Positions 1 to 7,854 are shown, numbered from the stretch's first letter. The stretch: 8,514 nucleotides of DNA from Paracoccaceae bacterium (GCA_002746395.1 NVXA01000002.1:123450-131963), one strand, 5' to 3'. Notes: a model not told the origin generated them from the sequence alone. A program made the numbers and translations.

Positions 1-131
1 TGAAGGGTACAATTCTCACCACCCTCCTCGTAATTAATCACAAACTGCACCGCAATTCGGGCGCCATTTGGCCAATGCGCTGCGGGCAGGCTTGCACCAT
101 AGCCAATCATGTCGCGTGGGTAGTCGGTCAT
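1..131 (-). CDS. puuE: PuuE-type allantoinase (polysaccharide-deacetylase fold), N-terminal part
   Basis: Only the first 43 codons are present; the gene runs off the left edge. The translation begins MTDYPRDMIGYG and contains WPNGARIAVQFVINYEEGGE (residues 20-39), which matches the highly conserved N-terminus of PuuE, the metal-independent allantoinase related to polysaccharide deacetylases. PuuE opens the allantoin ring to allantoate in purine (urate) catabolism in the cytoplasm. The ATG (129-131) overlaps the TGA of the aminotransferase gene as ATGA. A GGAG Shine-Dalgarno lies 8 nt upstream inside that gene (140-143), so translation is probably coupled. The deacetylase core is outside the window, so the assignment rests on the N-terminal signature alone. 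Some relatives are annotated as chitin deacetylase, a less likely reading. Confidence 0.85.
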   Translation of the reverse strand, partial: MTDYPRDMIGYGASLPAAHWPNGARIAVQFVINYEEGGENCTL

Positions 132-1231
132 TTCAAAGTCTCCAAAGCTAGTGGAAGCGCCGCCTCGAACAGATCAATATCTTGCGGACGCCCTGCTGAA
201 ACACGGATACACCGGTCTTGCGGGGCAACGAAAGGCATTCGCACAAATATGTTTTGCGCAATCAGTGCGGCGACCAGCGCGCGGGCATAATTCCCGTCGC
301 GCCCACAGTCTATCGTCACGAAATTCGTAGCCGAGGCGATAGGGTTCAGACCATACTCGCGCACAATCTCCCCAATACGCTTTTTCGCAGCAACAACATC
401 AGCCAATGTCTGCGCCAGATATTGTTGATCCCCAAGTGCCGCCAGTGCGCCGGCCTGCGAGGCGCGATTCATGCCGAAATGATTACGCACCTTATTGAAG
501 GAATTGATTAAATCCGCATGCCCAATCGCATAGCCAACCCGCGCCCCTGCCATCCCGTAGGCCTTGGAAAAGGTCCGCATACGGATGACATTCCTATTGT
601 CTGTATTCAACGCCGGTGCTGTACCAGTCGGTGCAAATTCAAGATACGCCTCGTCCAGACAAAGGACCGTGCCGCCAGGAACAGCCTCAATCACTTCCTG
701 CACCACAGCAGCATTATGCCACGTTCCCATCGGGTTATCGGGATTGGCGAAGTACATCAAAGACGCGTCCACTTCCCGCGCCTTCTCAACCAACGCAACA
801 GGGTCTTCAAAATCCCCACCATACGGAACCGTATGCAATGCACCGCCATAGCCCGCCACATGAAAATTAAACGTCGGGTACGCCCCGAGCGAGGTCACAA
901 CTGGCGTACCATCCCCAACCAGCATACGGCAAAGCGAGCCGAGCAATCCGTCAATCCCCGCCCCAACCACAATGTTTTCAGGCGCAACGCCGTGAAACGC
1001 TGCCAACGCCTGCTTTAGATCATGGTTTTCAGGGTCACCGTACATCCAAACATCGGGAACCGCCGCCTGCATCGCTGCAATCGCTTTGGGGGATGGCCCA
1101 AAAACATTCTCGTTCGCGCCAAGTCGTGCGGCAAATTTTTGCCCTCGCGCACGCTCCTGCGTTTCCGGCCCAACGAAGGGAACGGTGGAGGGCAAACTTG
1201 CCACAAGTTTGGTGTATCGTGGACCCGTCAT
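128..1231 (-). CDS. HisC-like PLP-dependent aminotransferase (fold type I)
   Basis: A 367-residue class I/II aminotransferase resembling histidinol-phosphate aminotransferase. Visible motifs are ANENVFGPSP (39-48, substrate-pocket loop), NPDNPMG (163-169, the family's NPNNPTG, with Asn166), CLDEAYLEF (191-199, Asp193 for the pyridine nitrogen and Tyr196), TFSKAYG (220-226, Lys223 forming the Schiff base) and CIRVSAG (341-347, Arg343 for the substrate carboxylate). Full length and soluble. The frame stays open further upstream, but the start at 1231 is preferred: AAAGGA lies 7 nt before it, and those bases are also the last two sense codons of the MFS gene. The MFS stop is 4 bp upstream and the stop overlaps the puuE start. 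HisC-like proteins include true HisC as well as enzymes acting on other amino acids. Linkage to puuE rather than to his genes argues against a dedicated histidine role, but the substrate cannot be read from sequence. Confidence 0.9.
   Translation of the reverse strand: MTGPRYTKLVASLPSTVPFVGPETQERARGQKFAARLGANENVFGPSPKAIAAMQAAVPDVWMYGDPENHDLKQALAAFHGVAPENIVVGAGIDGLLGSLCRMLVGDGTPVVTSLGAYPTFNFHVAGYGGALHTVPYGGDFEDPVALVEKAREVDASLMYFANPDNPMGTWHNAAVVQEVIEAVPGGTVLCLDEAYLEFAPTGTAPALNTDNRNVIRMRTFSKAYGMAGARVGYAIGHADLINSFNKVRNHFGMNRASQAGALAALGDQQYLAQTLADVVAAKKRIGEIVREYGLNPIASATNFVTIDCGRDGNYARALVAALIAQNIFVRMPFVAPQDRCIRVSAGRPQDIDLFEAALPLALETLK
132..143 (-). promoter_or_regulatory. Ribosome binding site for puuE inside the aminotransferase gene
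   Basis: On the minus strand GGAG (140-143) is followed by an 8-nt spacer and the ATG at 131. The site lies within the last codons of the aminotransferase. Together with the ATGA stop/start overlap it supports coupled re-initiation. Confidence 0.7.
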
Positions 1232-1235
1232 ATCT

Positions 1236-2447
1236 CTATCCTTTCGCTTTTCGTCGATCATAAAGCCGTGCCGCAACAAAACAAGCAACGGCTAACGCCC
1301 CGAAAATCGCCATTGTCCCGCTGATCGCTATATGCGTTTCATCCAGCAACGCACCCGCAACCACCGCGCCCAAAGCGCCAGCAAGCATCAACATGGCCCC
1401 TAAAACGGAGGAAGCAAACCCCGGCATATCCCCCGCCGGCTCCATTGCGACTGCCTGCGCAGAAGGCAAAATCATGCCAAATGCCAGCATGTAAACGCAA
1501 ACGGCGGCCCAAAACACGTTTAATGTTGGAACAGTGAAAAACAGGGCCGCGTGAATAAGTGTTGCAAGCCCAAGGATGGAAACGGCCAACACCCCGATAT
1601 TACGCAAGCCAATCCGCCCGACCAGAACGCGTACGATTACCGTTCCTGCCAGAATAAAAATCGCACCGATAGCAAAAATCGCACCAAATGCAGATGGTGG
1701 CAGGTCATAGGTTTGCTCAACCACGACCGCGCCCAGCGACAAAATACTGGCGTACCCACCAAACGTCAGGCTGGAAATCCCCATGCCGACAAGGAAATCA
1801 CGTTGCCGGAAAAGATACTTGAAAGCGTGTACAACGAACCCGATACTGAAGCGTTCAGGGCGAGTTTCCTTAATCGTTTCCTTTGCGTTAAACGCCGACA
1901 ATAACAACAGCGCGATCCCGAACAGTGCCAGAAACACAAAAATCGCGCGCCATGAAAACAGCACCAAAAGCCCTGCCCCCATAATCGGCGCAATCATCGG
2001 TGCAATCGCCGTCACCGCCATCAATACTGCCAACAATTTTGCCGCCACGACTCCGCTACCGATATCGCGCACAATTGCGCGGGCGATCACCGGTGCGCCC
2101 GCGGATAGTCCCTGTGCGGCGCGAAATCCGATCAACATCCAGAAATCCGTCGCCAGCGCCGCCCCGATGGAGGCCGCAGCAAACAGCGCCAAACTGATCA
2201 ACAAAACCTTTTTGCGCCCAAATGCATCAGACAACAGCCCCCAGAACAATTGCCCGACGCCATACGCCAGAAAATACACCCCGACGATCATCGACCCAAG
2301 GCTTTCGGCCACAGAAAGATCACGCGCAATCACCCCTGTCGCAGGCGCCGTGATGTCGATGGTCAGAGCCGTCAACGCGGATAACCCACCTAAAAGCAAA
2401 ATGAAATCAAAACGTTCGGCGAGGGGTTTGCTCAAAACAGGCTCCAT
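1236..2447 (-). CDS. MFS drug-resistance-type exporter, Bcr/CflA-like (DHA1)
   Basis: A 403-residue inner-membrane protein with about 12 hydrophobic segments, the normal length for the Bcr/CflA group of the DHA1 family. The first helix holds ALTIDITAPA (26-35), typical of this group. Motif A between helices 2 and 3 is GQLFWGLLSDAFGRKKVL (65-82). A motif-C-like stretch, APMIAPIMGAG (149-159), marks the proton antiporters. A basic cytoplasmic loop follows helix 6 (about 188-215). The ATG at 2447 is chosen because the protein then starts just before helix 1, as in relatives. It has no Shine-Dalgarno, and the six T's of an intrinsic terminator directly precede it. The same frame is open back to a GTG at 2504 overlapping the valS stop (GTGA), which would add 19 residues. 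The substrate is unknown. As first gene of the set with the aminotransferase and puuE it could move a related metabolite rather than drugs. Confidence 0.88.
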   Translation of the reverse strand: MEPVLSKPLAERFDFILLLGGLSALTALTIDITAPATGVIARDLSVAESLGSMIVGVYFLAYGVGQLFWGLLSDAFGRKKVLLISLALFAAASIGAALATDFWMLIGFRAAQGLSAGAPVIARAIVRDIGSGVVAAKLLAVLMAVTAIAPMIAPIMGAGLLVLFSWRAIFVFLALFGIALLLLSAFNAKETIKETRPERFSIGFVVHAFKYLFRQRDFLVGMGISSLTFGGYASILSLGAVVVEQTYDLPPSAFGAIFAIGAIFILAGTVIVRVLVGRIGLRNIGVLAVSILGLATLIHAALFFTVPTLNVFWAAVCVYMLAFGMILPSAQAVAMEPAGDMPGFASSVLGAMLMLAGALGAVVAGALLDETHIAISGTMAIFGALAVACFVAARLYDRRKAKG

Positions 2448-2471
2448 AAAAAAGGGCGCACAATGGCGCCC
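2448..2471 (-). terminator. Intrinsic terminator after valS
   Basis: On the minus strand a perfect 6-bp GC stem, GGGCGC (2471-2466) with GCGCCC (2459-2454), encloses a 6-nt loop CATTGT and is followed at once by TTTTTT (2453-2448). It lies 29 bp after the valS stop and its U-run touches the exporter ATG. This is a textbook Rho-independent terminator for valS. The alternative is a regulated (attenuating) terminator for the exporter operon. Confidence 0.8.
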
Positions 2472-2500
2472 CTCTAGATAACAATGCTTTCGCGCTCGCG

Positions 2501-5473
2501 TCACCCCAAATCGGCCAAACGCTTCATCGCCGCTTCAAGCTTTTCGATTTCCTCAACCGCAGACACCAGCCGCTGCCGGTTTTCCTCGACCACGGCGGCG
2601 GGGGCTTTGGCGGTGAACTTCTCGTTCGACAGCTTACCTTTAAGGCCACCCACTTCTTTGCTCAGCTTCTCGATAGCCTTCGAAAGGCGCGCGTTTTCCG
2701 CATCAATGTCGATAATATCGGCGAGCGGCAGGCAGAACGTTCCACCCTCAACCGCAATTGTAATCGCCCCTTTGGGGGCATCGGTGGCTTCGGAAATATC
2801 CTCGATCCGCGCCATACGCTGGATTAACATCGCGTTTCGCGCCAACGCTTGCGTTCCTGCGGTATCAAGTTGCAACTGCACCATCGGAATTTTCGCGCCA
2901 GCCGGAACCCGCATTTCAGAGCGAACCGAGCGGATACTTTCAATAAGGCCGATCACCCAACGCATCTCTGCATCCGCAGACGGGGTCGCAAGATCGGCGC
3001 TATTATATAGTGGCCAATCGGCGTGTACCAACATCTTTTCGCGCGGCGCAATGTCCCCCCAAAGCTGTTCGGTGATGTACGGCATGATCGGGTGCAACAA
3101 GATCAAACACTGGTCAATCGCCCACGCCATCGTCGCCCGCGTTTCGGCCACAACCGCCGCGTCATCGGATTGAAACAATGGTTTGGCGAATTCGACATAC
3201 CAGTCACAAACCTGCCCACGCACAAACGCGTAAAGGCCGTTTGCGGCATCGTTGAAACGGTAAGCGTCCAGCGCGGTGTTGAAGCCCTCCAAGGCCCGTG
3301 CGGTTTCGCCAACAATCCATTGGTTAACGGTTTGCGTGACTTTTGAGGGGTCGAAACCCACACTCGGTTTACACTCGTTCATCTCCGCAAAGCGCGCAGC
3401 ATTCCACAGTTTGGTTCCGAAATTACGATAGCCCACGACCTGTTCCGTAGACAACTTCAAACTGCCGCCAATGGACGCCATAGAGGCCATGGTGAAACGC
3501 ACCGCATCGGCGCCGTATTCGTCAATCATCACCAAGGGATCAATCACATTGCCCAGCGTTTTGGACATTTTCACGCCCTTTTCATCGCGCACCAACTGGT
3601 GCAGATAAACCGTGTCAAACGGCACTTCGCCAACCACCTCTAGCTGCATCATCATCATGCGGGCGACCCAGAAAAACAGGATGTCCTGACCGGTGATCAG
3701 GGTGGAGGTGGGGAAGTATTTTTTGGTGTCATCGGTCCAGTCCGGCCAGCCAAGCGTGCCGATGGGCCAAAGGCCGGAGGAGAACCATGTGTCGAGGACG
3801 TCGGGGTCGCGTGATAGTGTTACATTAGTAAACTTTGGAGGGTTATCCCCCCAGCCAGCCCCACTCGCCATAGGCATTGGTTCTGGTCTGTTGCCTTCTG
3901 AATTATCTTCAAAGGGAAGAATTCCAATTTCAATTTTGCTGCCCAACATATCACGATAATATTTATTAGCTTTATCCAGAGCTTCACTTTCAGATGCCGC
4001 ACAGAATTGCTTGCCCAGCACATCAATGATTTGGCCAGTCTCGTCAATTGACGGGCCGAACCAAACCGGTATCTGATGCCCCCACCAAAGCTGCCTTGAA
4101 ATGCACCAAGGCTCGATATTATTCATCCAGTGGAAGTAAACCTTTTCGCCACTTTCGGGTATGATTTTCACGCGCCCGTCGCTCACCGCATCACGCGCAG
4201 GTCCGGCCAACTTCGCGGCGTCCACATACCATTGATCCGTCAGCATCGGTTCCATCACCACCTTGGAGCGGTCACAGAACGGCTGCATGATCTTCTTGTC
4301 TTCGACCTCTATCATCAGGCCTTCGGCGTCGATGTCGGCGATCACCGCCTTGCGAGCCTCAAAACGGTCCATTCCACGGTAGGCATCAGGCACCAGATTT
4401 AGCGCATCAATCTCGCTATCCTGCCAATCGGCCCCTTCGGAAATCGCCTTGGCGCGGGTGGCGGCGGCCTCATAATCCAGCCCGTCACCACGCATCTGCG
4501 CCTTGGTGTCCATCAGGCGATACATCGGGATGTTGTTGCGCTTGGCCACGCCATAGTCGTTTTCATCATGGGCGCCGGTGATTTTAACGGCACCTGACCC
4601 GAAATCCATATCGGGGTAATCATCGGTAATAATCGGAATTAGGCGGCGATGCTCTTTAGGCCCAACCGGAATTTCGCAAAGCTTGCCAACAATCGGCGCG
4701 TAACGTTCATCATCGGGATGCACCGCGACCGCGCCGTCGCCCAGCATGGTTTCAGGCCGGGTGGTGGCGATGGAAATGTAATCGCGAGTCTCGCGCAGGG
4801 TGACGATGCCGTCCTCATCTTTCTCGATGTATTCATAGGTCGCACCACCCGCCAGCGGGTATTTGAAGTGCCACATGTGGCCGTCAACCTCGATGTTCTC
4901 AACCTCAAGGTCCGAAATCGCGGTTTCAAAATGGGGGTCCCAGTTGACCAGCCGTTTGCCGCGATAAATCAGGTTTTTGTTATAGAGATCAACAAAAACC
5001 TTCAGCACGGCGTCATGAAAAACCTTATCCATCGTAAAGGCGTTACGATCCCAATCGCAGCTCGCGCCGAGCCGTTTCAGCTGGTTAACAATAGTAGAGC
5101 CGTATTTCTCTTTCCATTCCCAAACCTTGGCCGTAAATGCCTCGCGGCCCATTTCAGCACGGGTCTCCCCGCCCTGCTCGGCCAGCATTTTTTCGACCTG
5201 CAACTGCGTGGCAATGCCCGCGTGGTCCTGCCCCGGCTGCCAAAGCGTGTCATACCCCTGCATCCGTTTCCAGCGCACCAGCACATCTTGAAGCGTGTTG
5301 TTAAATGCATGGCCAATATGCAACGCGCCCGTCACGTTGGGCGGAGGTATCATGATGCTGAAGGTTTCCTCGCGGCTGGCGTTTGCCCCCGCTTTGAAAG
5401 CATTAATCGCTTCCCATTTGGCGAAAATCTCTGCCTCGTTAGTGGCAGCATCAAAGGTCTTTTCCATAGGCAT
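2501..5473 (-). CDS. valS: Valyl-tRNA synthetase
   Basis: A 990-residue class Ia aminoacyl-tRNA synthetase that charges tRNA-Val with valine in the cytoplasm. Key parts in order: [13 protein letters not shown] (43-55, HIGH signature); the CP1 editing domain with [12 protein letters not shown] (236-247) and [17 protein letters not shown] (292-308), which hydrolyses mischarged Thr-tRNA-Val; [16 protein letters not shown] (456-471); [19 protein letters not shown] (555-573); KMSKT (635-639, KMSKS loop); the anticodon-binding helical domain; and a C-terminal coiled coil from about residue 920 to the end, rich in Lys/Glu heptads, typical of ValRS. The start at 5473 is preferred because AGGAA sits 7 nt upstream; an ATG at 5503 has no such site. 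The stretch around residues 492-525 is unusually AT-rich, and about 510-554 reads like a lineage-specific insertion. All catalytic motifs are intact, so it is the working enzyme. Confidence 0.97.
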   Translation of the reverse strand: MPMEKTFDAATNEAEIFAKWEAINAFKAGANASREETFSIMIPPPNVTGALHIGHAFNNTLQDVLVRWKRMQGYDTLWQPGQDHAGIATQLQVEKMLAEQGGETRAEMGREAFTAKVWEWKEKYGSTIVNQLKRLGASCDWDRNAFTMDKVFHDAVLKVFVDLYNKNLIYRGKRLVNWDPHFETAISDLEVENIEVDGHMWHFKYPLAGGATYEYIEKDEDGIVTLRETRDYISIATTRPETMLGDGAVAVHPDDERYAPIVGKLCEIPVGPKEHRRLIPIITDDYPDMDFGSGAVKITGAHDENDYGVAKRNNIPMYRLMDTKAQMRGDGLDYEAAATRAKAISEGADWQDSEIDALNLVPDAYRGMDRFEARKAVIADIDAEGLMIEVEDKKIMQPFCDRSKVVMEPMLTDQWYVDAAKLAGPARDAVSDGRVKIIPESGEKVYFHWMNNIEPWCISRQLWWGHQIPVWFGPSIDETGQIIDVLGKQFCAASESEALDKANKYYRDMLGSKIEIGILPFEDNSEGNRPEPMPMASGAGWGDNPPKFTNVTLSRDPDVLDTWFSSGLWPIGTLGWPDWTDDTKKYFPTSTLITGQDILFFWVARMMMMQLEVVGEVPFDTVYLHQLVRDEKGVKMSKTLGNVIDPLVMIDEYGADAVRFTMASMASIGGSLKLSTEQVVGYRNFGTKLWNAARFAEMNECKPSVGFDPSKVTQTVNQWIVGETARALEGFNTALDAYRFNDAANGLYAFVRGQVCDWYVEFAKPLFQSDDAAVVAETRATMAWAIDQCLILLHPIMPYITEQLWGDIAPREKMLVHADWPLYNSADLATPSADAEMRWVIGLIESIRSVRSEMRVPAGAKIPMVQLQLDTAGTQALARNAMLIQRMARIEDISEATDAPKGAITIAVEGGTFCLPLADIIDIDAENARLSKAIEKLSKEVGGLKGKLSNEKFTAKAPAAVVEENRQRLVSAVEEIEKLEAAMKRLADLG

Positions 5474-5512
5474 CGGGCAGTTCCTGCATTTAAGTTTCGC
5501 CATTACATACAG

Positions 5513-5536
5513 GGGCTTTGGGCCAAGGAAAAGCCC
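5513..5536 (-). other. Hairpin between the AsnC-type regulator and valS
   Basis: On the minus strand GGGCTTT (5536-5530) pairs perfectly with AAAGCCC (5519-5513) around a 10-nt loop, directly after the regulator's TGA (5539-5537). No U-run follows, so it is not a standard intrinsic terminator. It may be a weak terminator, a 3'-end stabiliser or a leader structure for valS. No T-box features were seen, and none are expected in this group. Confidence 0.45.
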
Positions 5537-5968
5537 TCAGATAGCGCGATCTATCTTGGTGGACAAATGGATCAGCGATTCCGAGCTTTGAACCCCCTTG
5601 ATCGCCCCGATATCATCCAGCACCTTATCAAGGCGCTCCGTGTTCGGCGTGCCAAGCTGCAACACCAGATCGAAGCGGCCCGATGCGGTATGTGCGACCT
5701 CCACTTCCGGCATGGATTTCAGGCGTTGCACCACATGTGGGCCGGTGCGCGGATCAAACCGCACAAGCACCGTGGCCCTGATCCGGTTAAGACGTGTAGC
5801 ATCGCCCAGCTTCACAGTATATCCGGCAATAACACCGCTGCGTTCCAGTTTTTCAAGACGCGCCTGAACGGTGGTTCGCGCCAACCCCAAGCGCCGCGCA
5901 AGCGTGGAAACGGAGGTTCGCGCGTCCATCGACAGCTCTCGTATCAAGGTTCGATCAGTATCATCCAA
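5537..5968 (-). CDS. Lrp/AsnC-family transcriptional regulator
   Basis: A 143-residue protein of the usual length for the family. The N-terminal winged HTH covers about 1-50: DDTDRTLIRELSMDAR, then LARRLGLARTTVQARLEKLE (23-42), with the recognition helix around 30-40, then SGVIAGY. The C-terminal RAM (ligand-binding, oligomerising) domain covers about 62-140, with the conserved ASGRFDLVL (95-103) near the effector pocket. Translation starts at TTG (5968): AGG of an AGGTGA motif lies 9 nt upstream, the only nearby ATGs are out of frame, and an in-frame TGA lies just upstream. It is divergent from the ornithine decarboxylase gene across 115 bp. Family habit makes autoregulation and control of that neighbour likely, with an amino acid such as ornithine, arginine or lysine as a possible effector. 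valS lies 63 bp downstream on the same strand. Confidence 0.93.
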   Translation of the reverse strand: MDDTDRTLIRELSMDARTSVSTLARRLGLARTTVQARLEKLERSGVIAGYTVKLGDATRLNRIRATVLVRFDPRTGPHVVQRLKSMPEVEVAHTASGRFDLVLQLGTPNTERLDKVLDDIGAIKGVQSSESLIHLSTKIDRAI

Positions 5969-6083
5969 GTCATTTCACCTATAGTTTCGTCATTATGCCG
6001 TCATATTACCGCAAATAAACCGAAATAACGAGTGAAAATGTCGTGTCGCTCTCGCAAAATTAACAAAACATCGGAGAGCAACC
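5969..6083. promoter_or_regulatory. Divergent promoter/operator region between asnC-type regulator and decarboxylase
   Basis: This 115-bp region separates the two divergent start codons and must hold both promoters. It is AT-rich relative to the genes. CGTCAT occurs at 5988-5993 and again at 5999-6004, 11 bp apart (one helical turn), inside the similar stretches CGTCATTAT and CGTCATATT. This is a plausible site for stacked Lrp-type dimers. No convincing -35/-10 pair could be assigned. At the right end GGAGAG (6073-6078) is the Shine-Dalgarno of the decarboxylase gene; at the left end AGGTGA (minus strand, 5980-5975) serves the regulator. Confidence 0.5.
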
Positions 6084-7217
6084 ATGAACATCACCTCGAA
6101 AATCTGGAATTCCCCTAGCGATTACCTGCAATCGCGCACGCCCGATCATCCCGTGCATTTCTTTGCACCTTCCGCACTGCAAGCGCAGGCTAAACGGTTT
6201 CTTGGCGGGTTTAATGGTTTGGTAACCTATGCAGTTAAGGCCAACCCCGAACAGGCGGTGCTATCCAACTTGTTGGCGGCAGGTGTCACGGCGTTTGATG
6301 TCGCCTCCCCAAATGAGATCCGTTTGTTGCGTGAACTCGCCCCGCATGCGGTACTGCATTACAACAATCCTGTGCGTTCGAAATCCGAAATAGAATTCGC
6401 GCACAAGGCCGATGTTAAGTCATATTCCATCGATGGGTTTCGCGAGTTTGAAAAAATCGAAGGCATCATTCCCCCCAAGGGCGTTGAGATTTCTGTTCGC
6501 ATAAAATTGCCGGTATCTGGTGCTGTGTACGATTTCGGTGCAAAATTCGGTGCAACGCCCGAAAAAGCAATCGAACTGCTGCGGCGCGTCAAATCCGCAG
6601 GCTACATCCCGTCGATCACCTTTCACCCCGGCACACAATGTGAAGACCCGCAAGCTTGGGAAGCCTACATAACCGAGGCCGCCGCCGTTGCCCGCGCTGC
6701 CGATGTAACAATCAAACGCCTGAACGTTGGGGGCGGATTTCCGGCCAAAACCGCGAATGGCACACCCGATCTGGAACATTTTTTCAACGTGATTGACGAA
6801 GCAGTCACCAAGGCTTTCCCCATCCGCCCCGCCCTCGTATGCGAACCGGGCCGCGCGATGGTGGCACAATCCTTCACCCACGCCACGCGCGTGAAAAGTA
6901 TTAACGACAACGGTGATGTCTATCTAAACGACGGTATCTACGGCGGCCTGTCGGAGTTTCCGGTGCTGGATGTGCAACGCAGTTATACCGTTTTTCCTCC
7001 TATAGGCGGTCAACGCAGCGACACAAAAACGATGGCACAAGTGTTCGGGCCAACCTGCGATTCCCTTGATGTGTTGCCAAACAAATTGGCGCTGCCAACC
7101 GACATTGCCGATGATGATTACGTCATTTTCCAAAACATGGGGGCCTACGTCAAAGGCGTGACCACGGATTTCAACGGATATGGGCAACTTGAAACGGTGA
7201 CAGTCCTGTCGCTTTGA
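6084..7217 (+). CDS. Ornithine decarboxylase-like fold-III PLP enzyme (possible lysine/ornithine decarboxylase)
   Basis: A 377-residue alanine-racemase-fold (group IV) decarboxylase, like eukaryotic ODC and short bacterial homologues. It should convert L-ornithine to putrescine and CO2 in the cytoplasm, feeding polyamine synthesis. Seen residues: YAVKANP (49-55, Lys52 as PLP Schiff base), FHPGTQC (180-186, His181 stacking on PLP), NVGGGFP (214-220, phosphate-binding glycines), CEPGR (253-257), DGIYGG (283-288), FGPTCDSLDV (321-330, catalytic Cys325 and substrate-binding Asp326 contributed across the dimer) and NMGAYVKG (351-358, Tyr355 on the phosphate). The ATG at 6084 has GGAG 7 nt upstream. 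The specificity-helix stretch after DGIYGG differs from the animal sequence, so lysine or dual use is possible. A meso-diaminopimelate role is less likely given the length and the GPTCDSLD motif. An Lrp/AsnC regulator is divergent next door. Confidence 0.9.
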   Translation: MNITSKIWNSPSDYLQSRTPDHPVHFFAPSALQAQAKRFLGGFNGLVTYAVKANPEQAVLSNLLAAGVTAFDVASPNEIRLLRELAPHAVLHYNNPVRSKSEIEFAHKADVKSYSIDGFREFEKIEGIIPPKGVEISVRIKLPVSGAVYDFGAKFGATPEKAIELLRRVKSAGYIPSITFHPGTQCEDPQAWEAYITEAAAVARAADVTIKRLNVGGGFPAKTANGTPDLEHFFNVIDEAVTKAFPIRPALVCEPGRAMVAQSFTHATRVKSINDNGDVYLNDGIYGGLSEFPVLDVQRSYTVFPPIGGQRSDTKTMAQVFGPTCDSLDVLPNKLALPTDIADDDYVIFQNMGAYVKGVTTDFNGYGQLETVTVLSL

Positions 7218-7317
7218 ATTTACGCCCCGTTTCGAAACAGTATTTTCATAAGTACCGAATTGTATCGACGTGAACCCTTGTTATTGTGACCACATCAGTC
7301 ATCGACAGGGCATCACA

Positions 7318-7854
7318 ATGAGCATTCTTCAAGTTCAAAGCATCCATCACATCACACTAAACGGAGCGGATCGCCAAACCAGTATCGACTTTTGGCAAGG
7401 CATTCTTGGTATGGCGCTGATATTCGAGCAACCCAACCTCGATAACCTTAGCATCAACCACCTTTACTTCGATTGCGGTGACGGGCGCACGATCACAGTT
7501 TTCACAGACGAAAACAGAAAACCAAGCGATCAACCGTTGCCCCAACCCGAAGGCTCGCTGCACCACATCGCGTTTTGGGTCGGCCAAGCAACCATCGCGG
7601 TTGCTGAAACCCGCCTGAAGGCCGCAGGTTTTTCCAACACGGGCATCAAGGATCGCGGTTTTATGGATTCGCTTTATTTCCGCGACCCCCTCGGCCTGCT
7701 CGTTGAACTGGCCAGTTATAAATTCGAACCACCACGGGGCTACACCCACGCGGAAGTCCTGACCCGCGCGCATGAAATCCGCCAAAAACGGGGCGCATTG
7801 GCGATCGAAGAAGCAGACATCGCTGACGCTCTGCTAACCCTCACAAATTCGTAA
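7318..7854 (+). CDS. VOC-superfamily metalloprotein (glyoxalase/extradiol dioxygenase-like)
   Basis: A 178-residue single-chain vicinal-oxygen-chelate protein with two beta-alpha-beta-beta-beta modules. The first module begins IHHITLNGADRQTSIDFW (9-26) and the second LHHIAFWV (81-88), ending RDPLGLLVELASY (122-134). The likely metal ligands are His11, His83 and Glu130, the 2-His-1-carboxylate set of extradiol dioxygenases and related VOC enzymes. A helical, charged tail of about 40 residues (140-178) follows the core. The ATG at 7318 is used because AGGG lies 7 nt upstream; an in-frame GTG at 7270 has no such support. It lies 100 bp after the decarboxylase and 70 bp before the DUF2235 gene, all on one strand, so co-transcription is possible but not shown. 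VOC members catalyse many reactions, so the substrate cannot be assigned. Confidence 0.85.
   Translation: MSILQVQSIHHITLNGADRQTSIDFWQGILGMALIFEQPNLDNLSINHLYFDCGDGRTITVFTDENRKPSDQPLPQPEGSLHHIAFWVGQATIAVAETRLKAAGFSNTGIKDRGFMDSLYFRDPLGLLVELASYKFEPPRGYTHAEVLTRAHEIRQKRGALAIEEADIADALLTLTNS

Noticed and set aside
1232..1288. Upstream extension of the aminotransferase to 1288
   Set aside because: The 19 extra residues overlap the MFS 3' end, lack homology to the HisC-like N-terminus, and the start at 1231 has a good ribosome binding site.
1783..2481. Plus-strand open frame opposite the MFS gene (232 codons)
   Set aside because: Composition is a mirror of the transporter codons (Ala/Ser/Pro/Asn-rich, no domain), and the minus-strand MFS motifs are unambiguous.
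3645..3660. Short ATC/CAT trinucleotide run in valS
   Set aside because: It encodes the MMMM stretch in the ARMMMMQ segment of the synthetase, so it is coding, not a separate repeat element.
5474..5503. valS start at the ATG 5503
   Set aside because: No Shine-Dalgarno precedes it, and the extra residues do not look like a ValRS N-terminus. The ATG at 5473 has AGGAA at 7 nt.
4649..6028. Long plus-strand open frame opposite valS and the AsnC-type gene (459 codons)
   Set aside because: It lies antisense to two clearly real genes with intact family motifs, has no recognisable domain, and spans the junction of both genes. Long antisense open frames are common opposite coding DNA of this composition.
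7228..7240. GTTTCGAAAC palindrome after the decarboxylase gene as terminator
   Set aside because: A self-complementary 10-mer leaves no room for a loop beyond a 3-bp stem, and the following T-run is interrupted.
7260..7287. Possible promoter before the VOC gene (TTGTAT, 16 bp, TATTGT)
   Set aside because: Only about half of the -35 bases and four of six -10 bases fit the consensus. Such matches arise by chance in AT-rich gaps.
7270..7317. GTG start for the VOC gene at 7270
   Set aside because: The extra 16 residues are Cys/His-rich without family support, and the ATG at 7318 has an AGGG site at good spacing.
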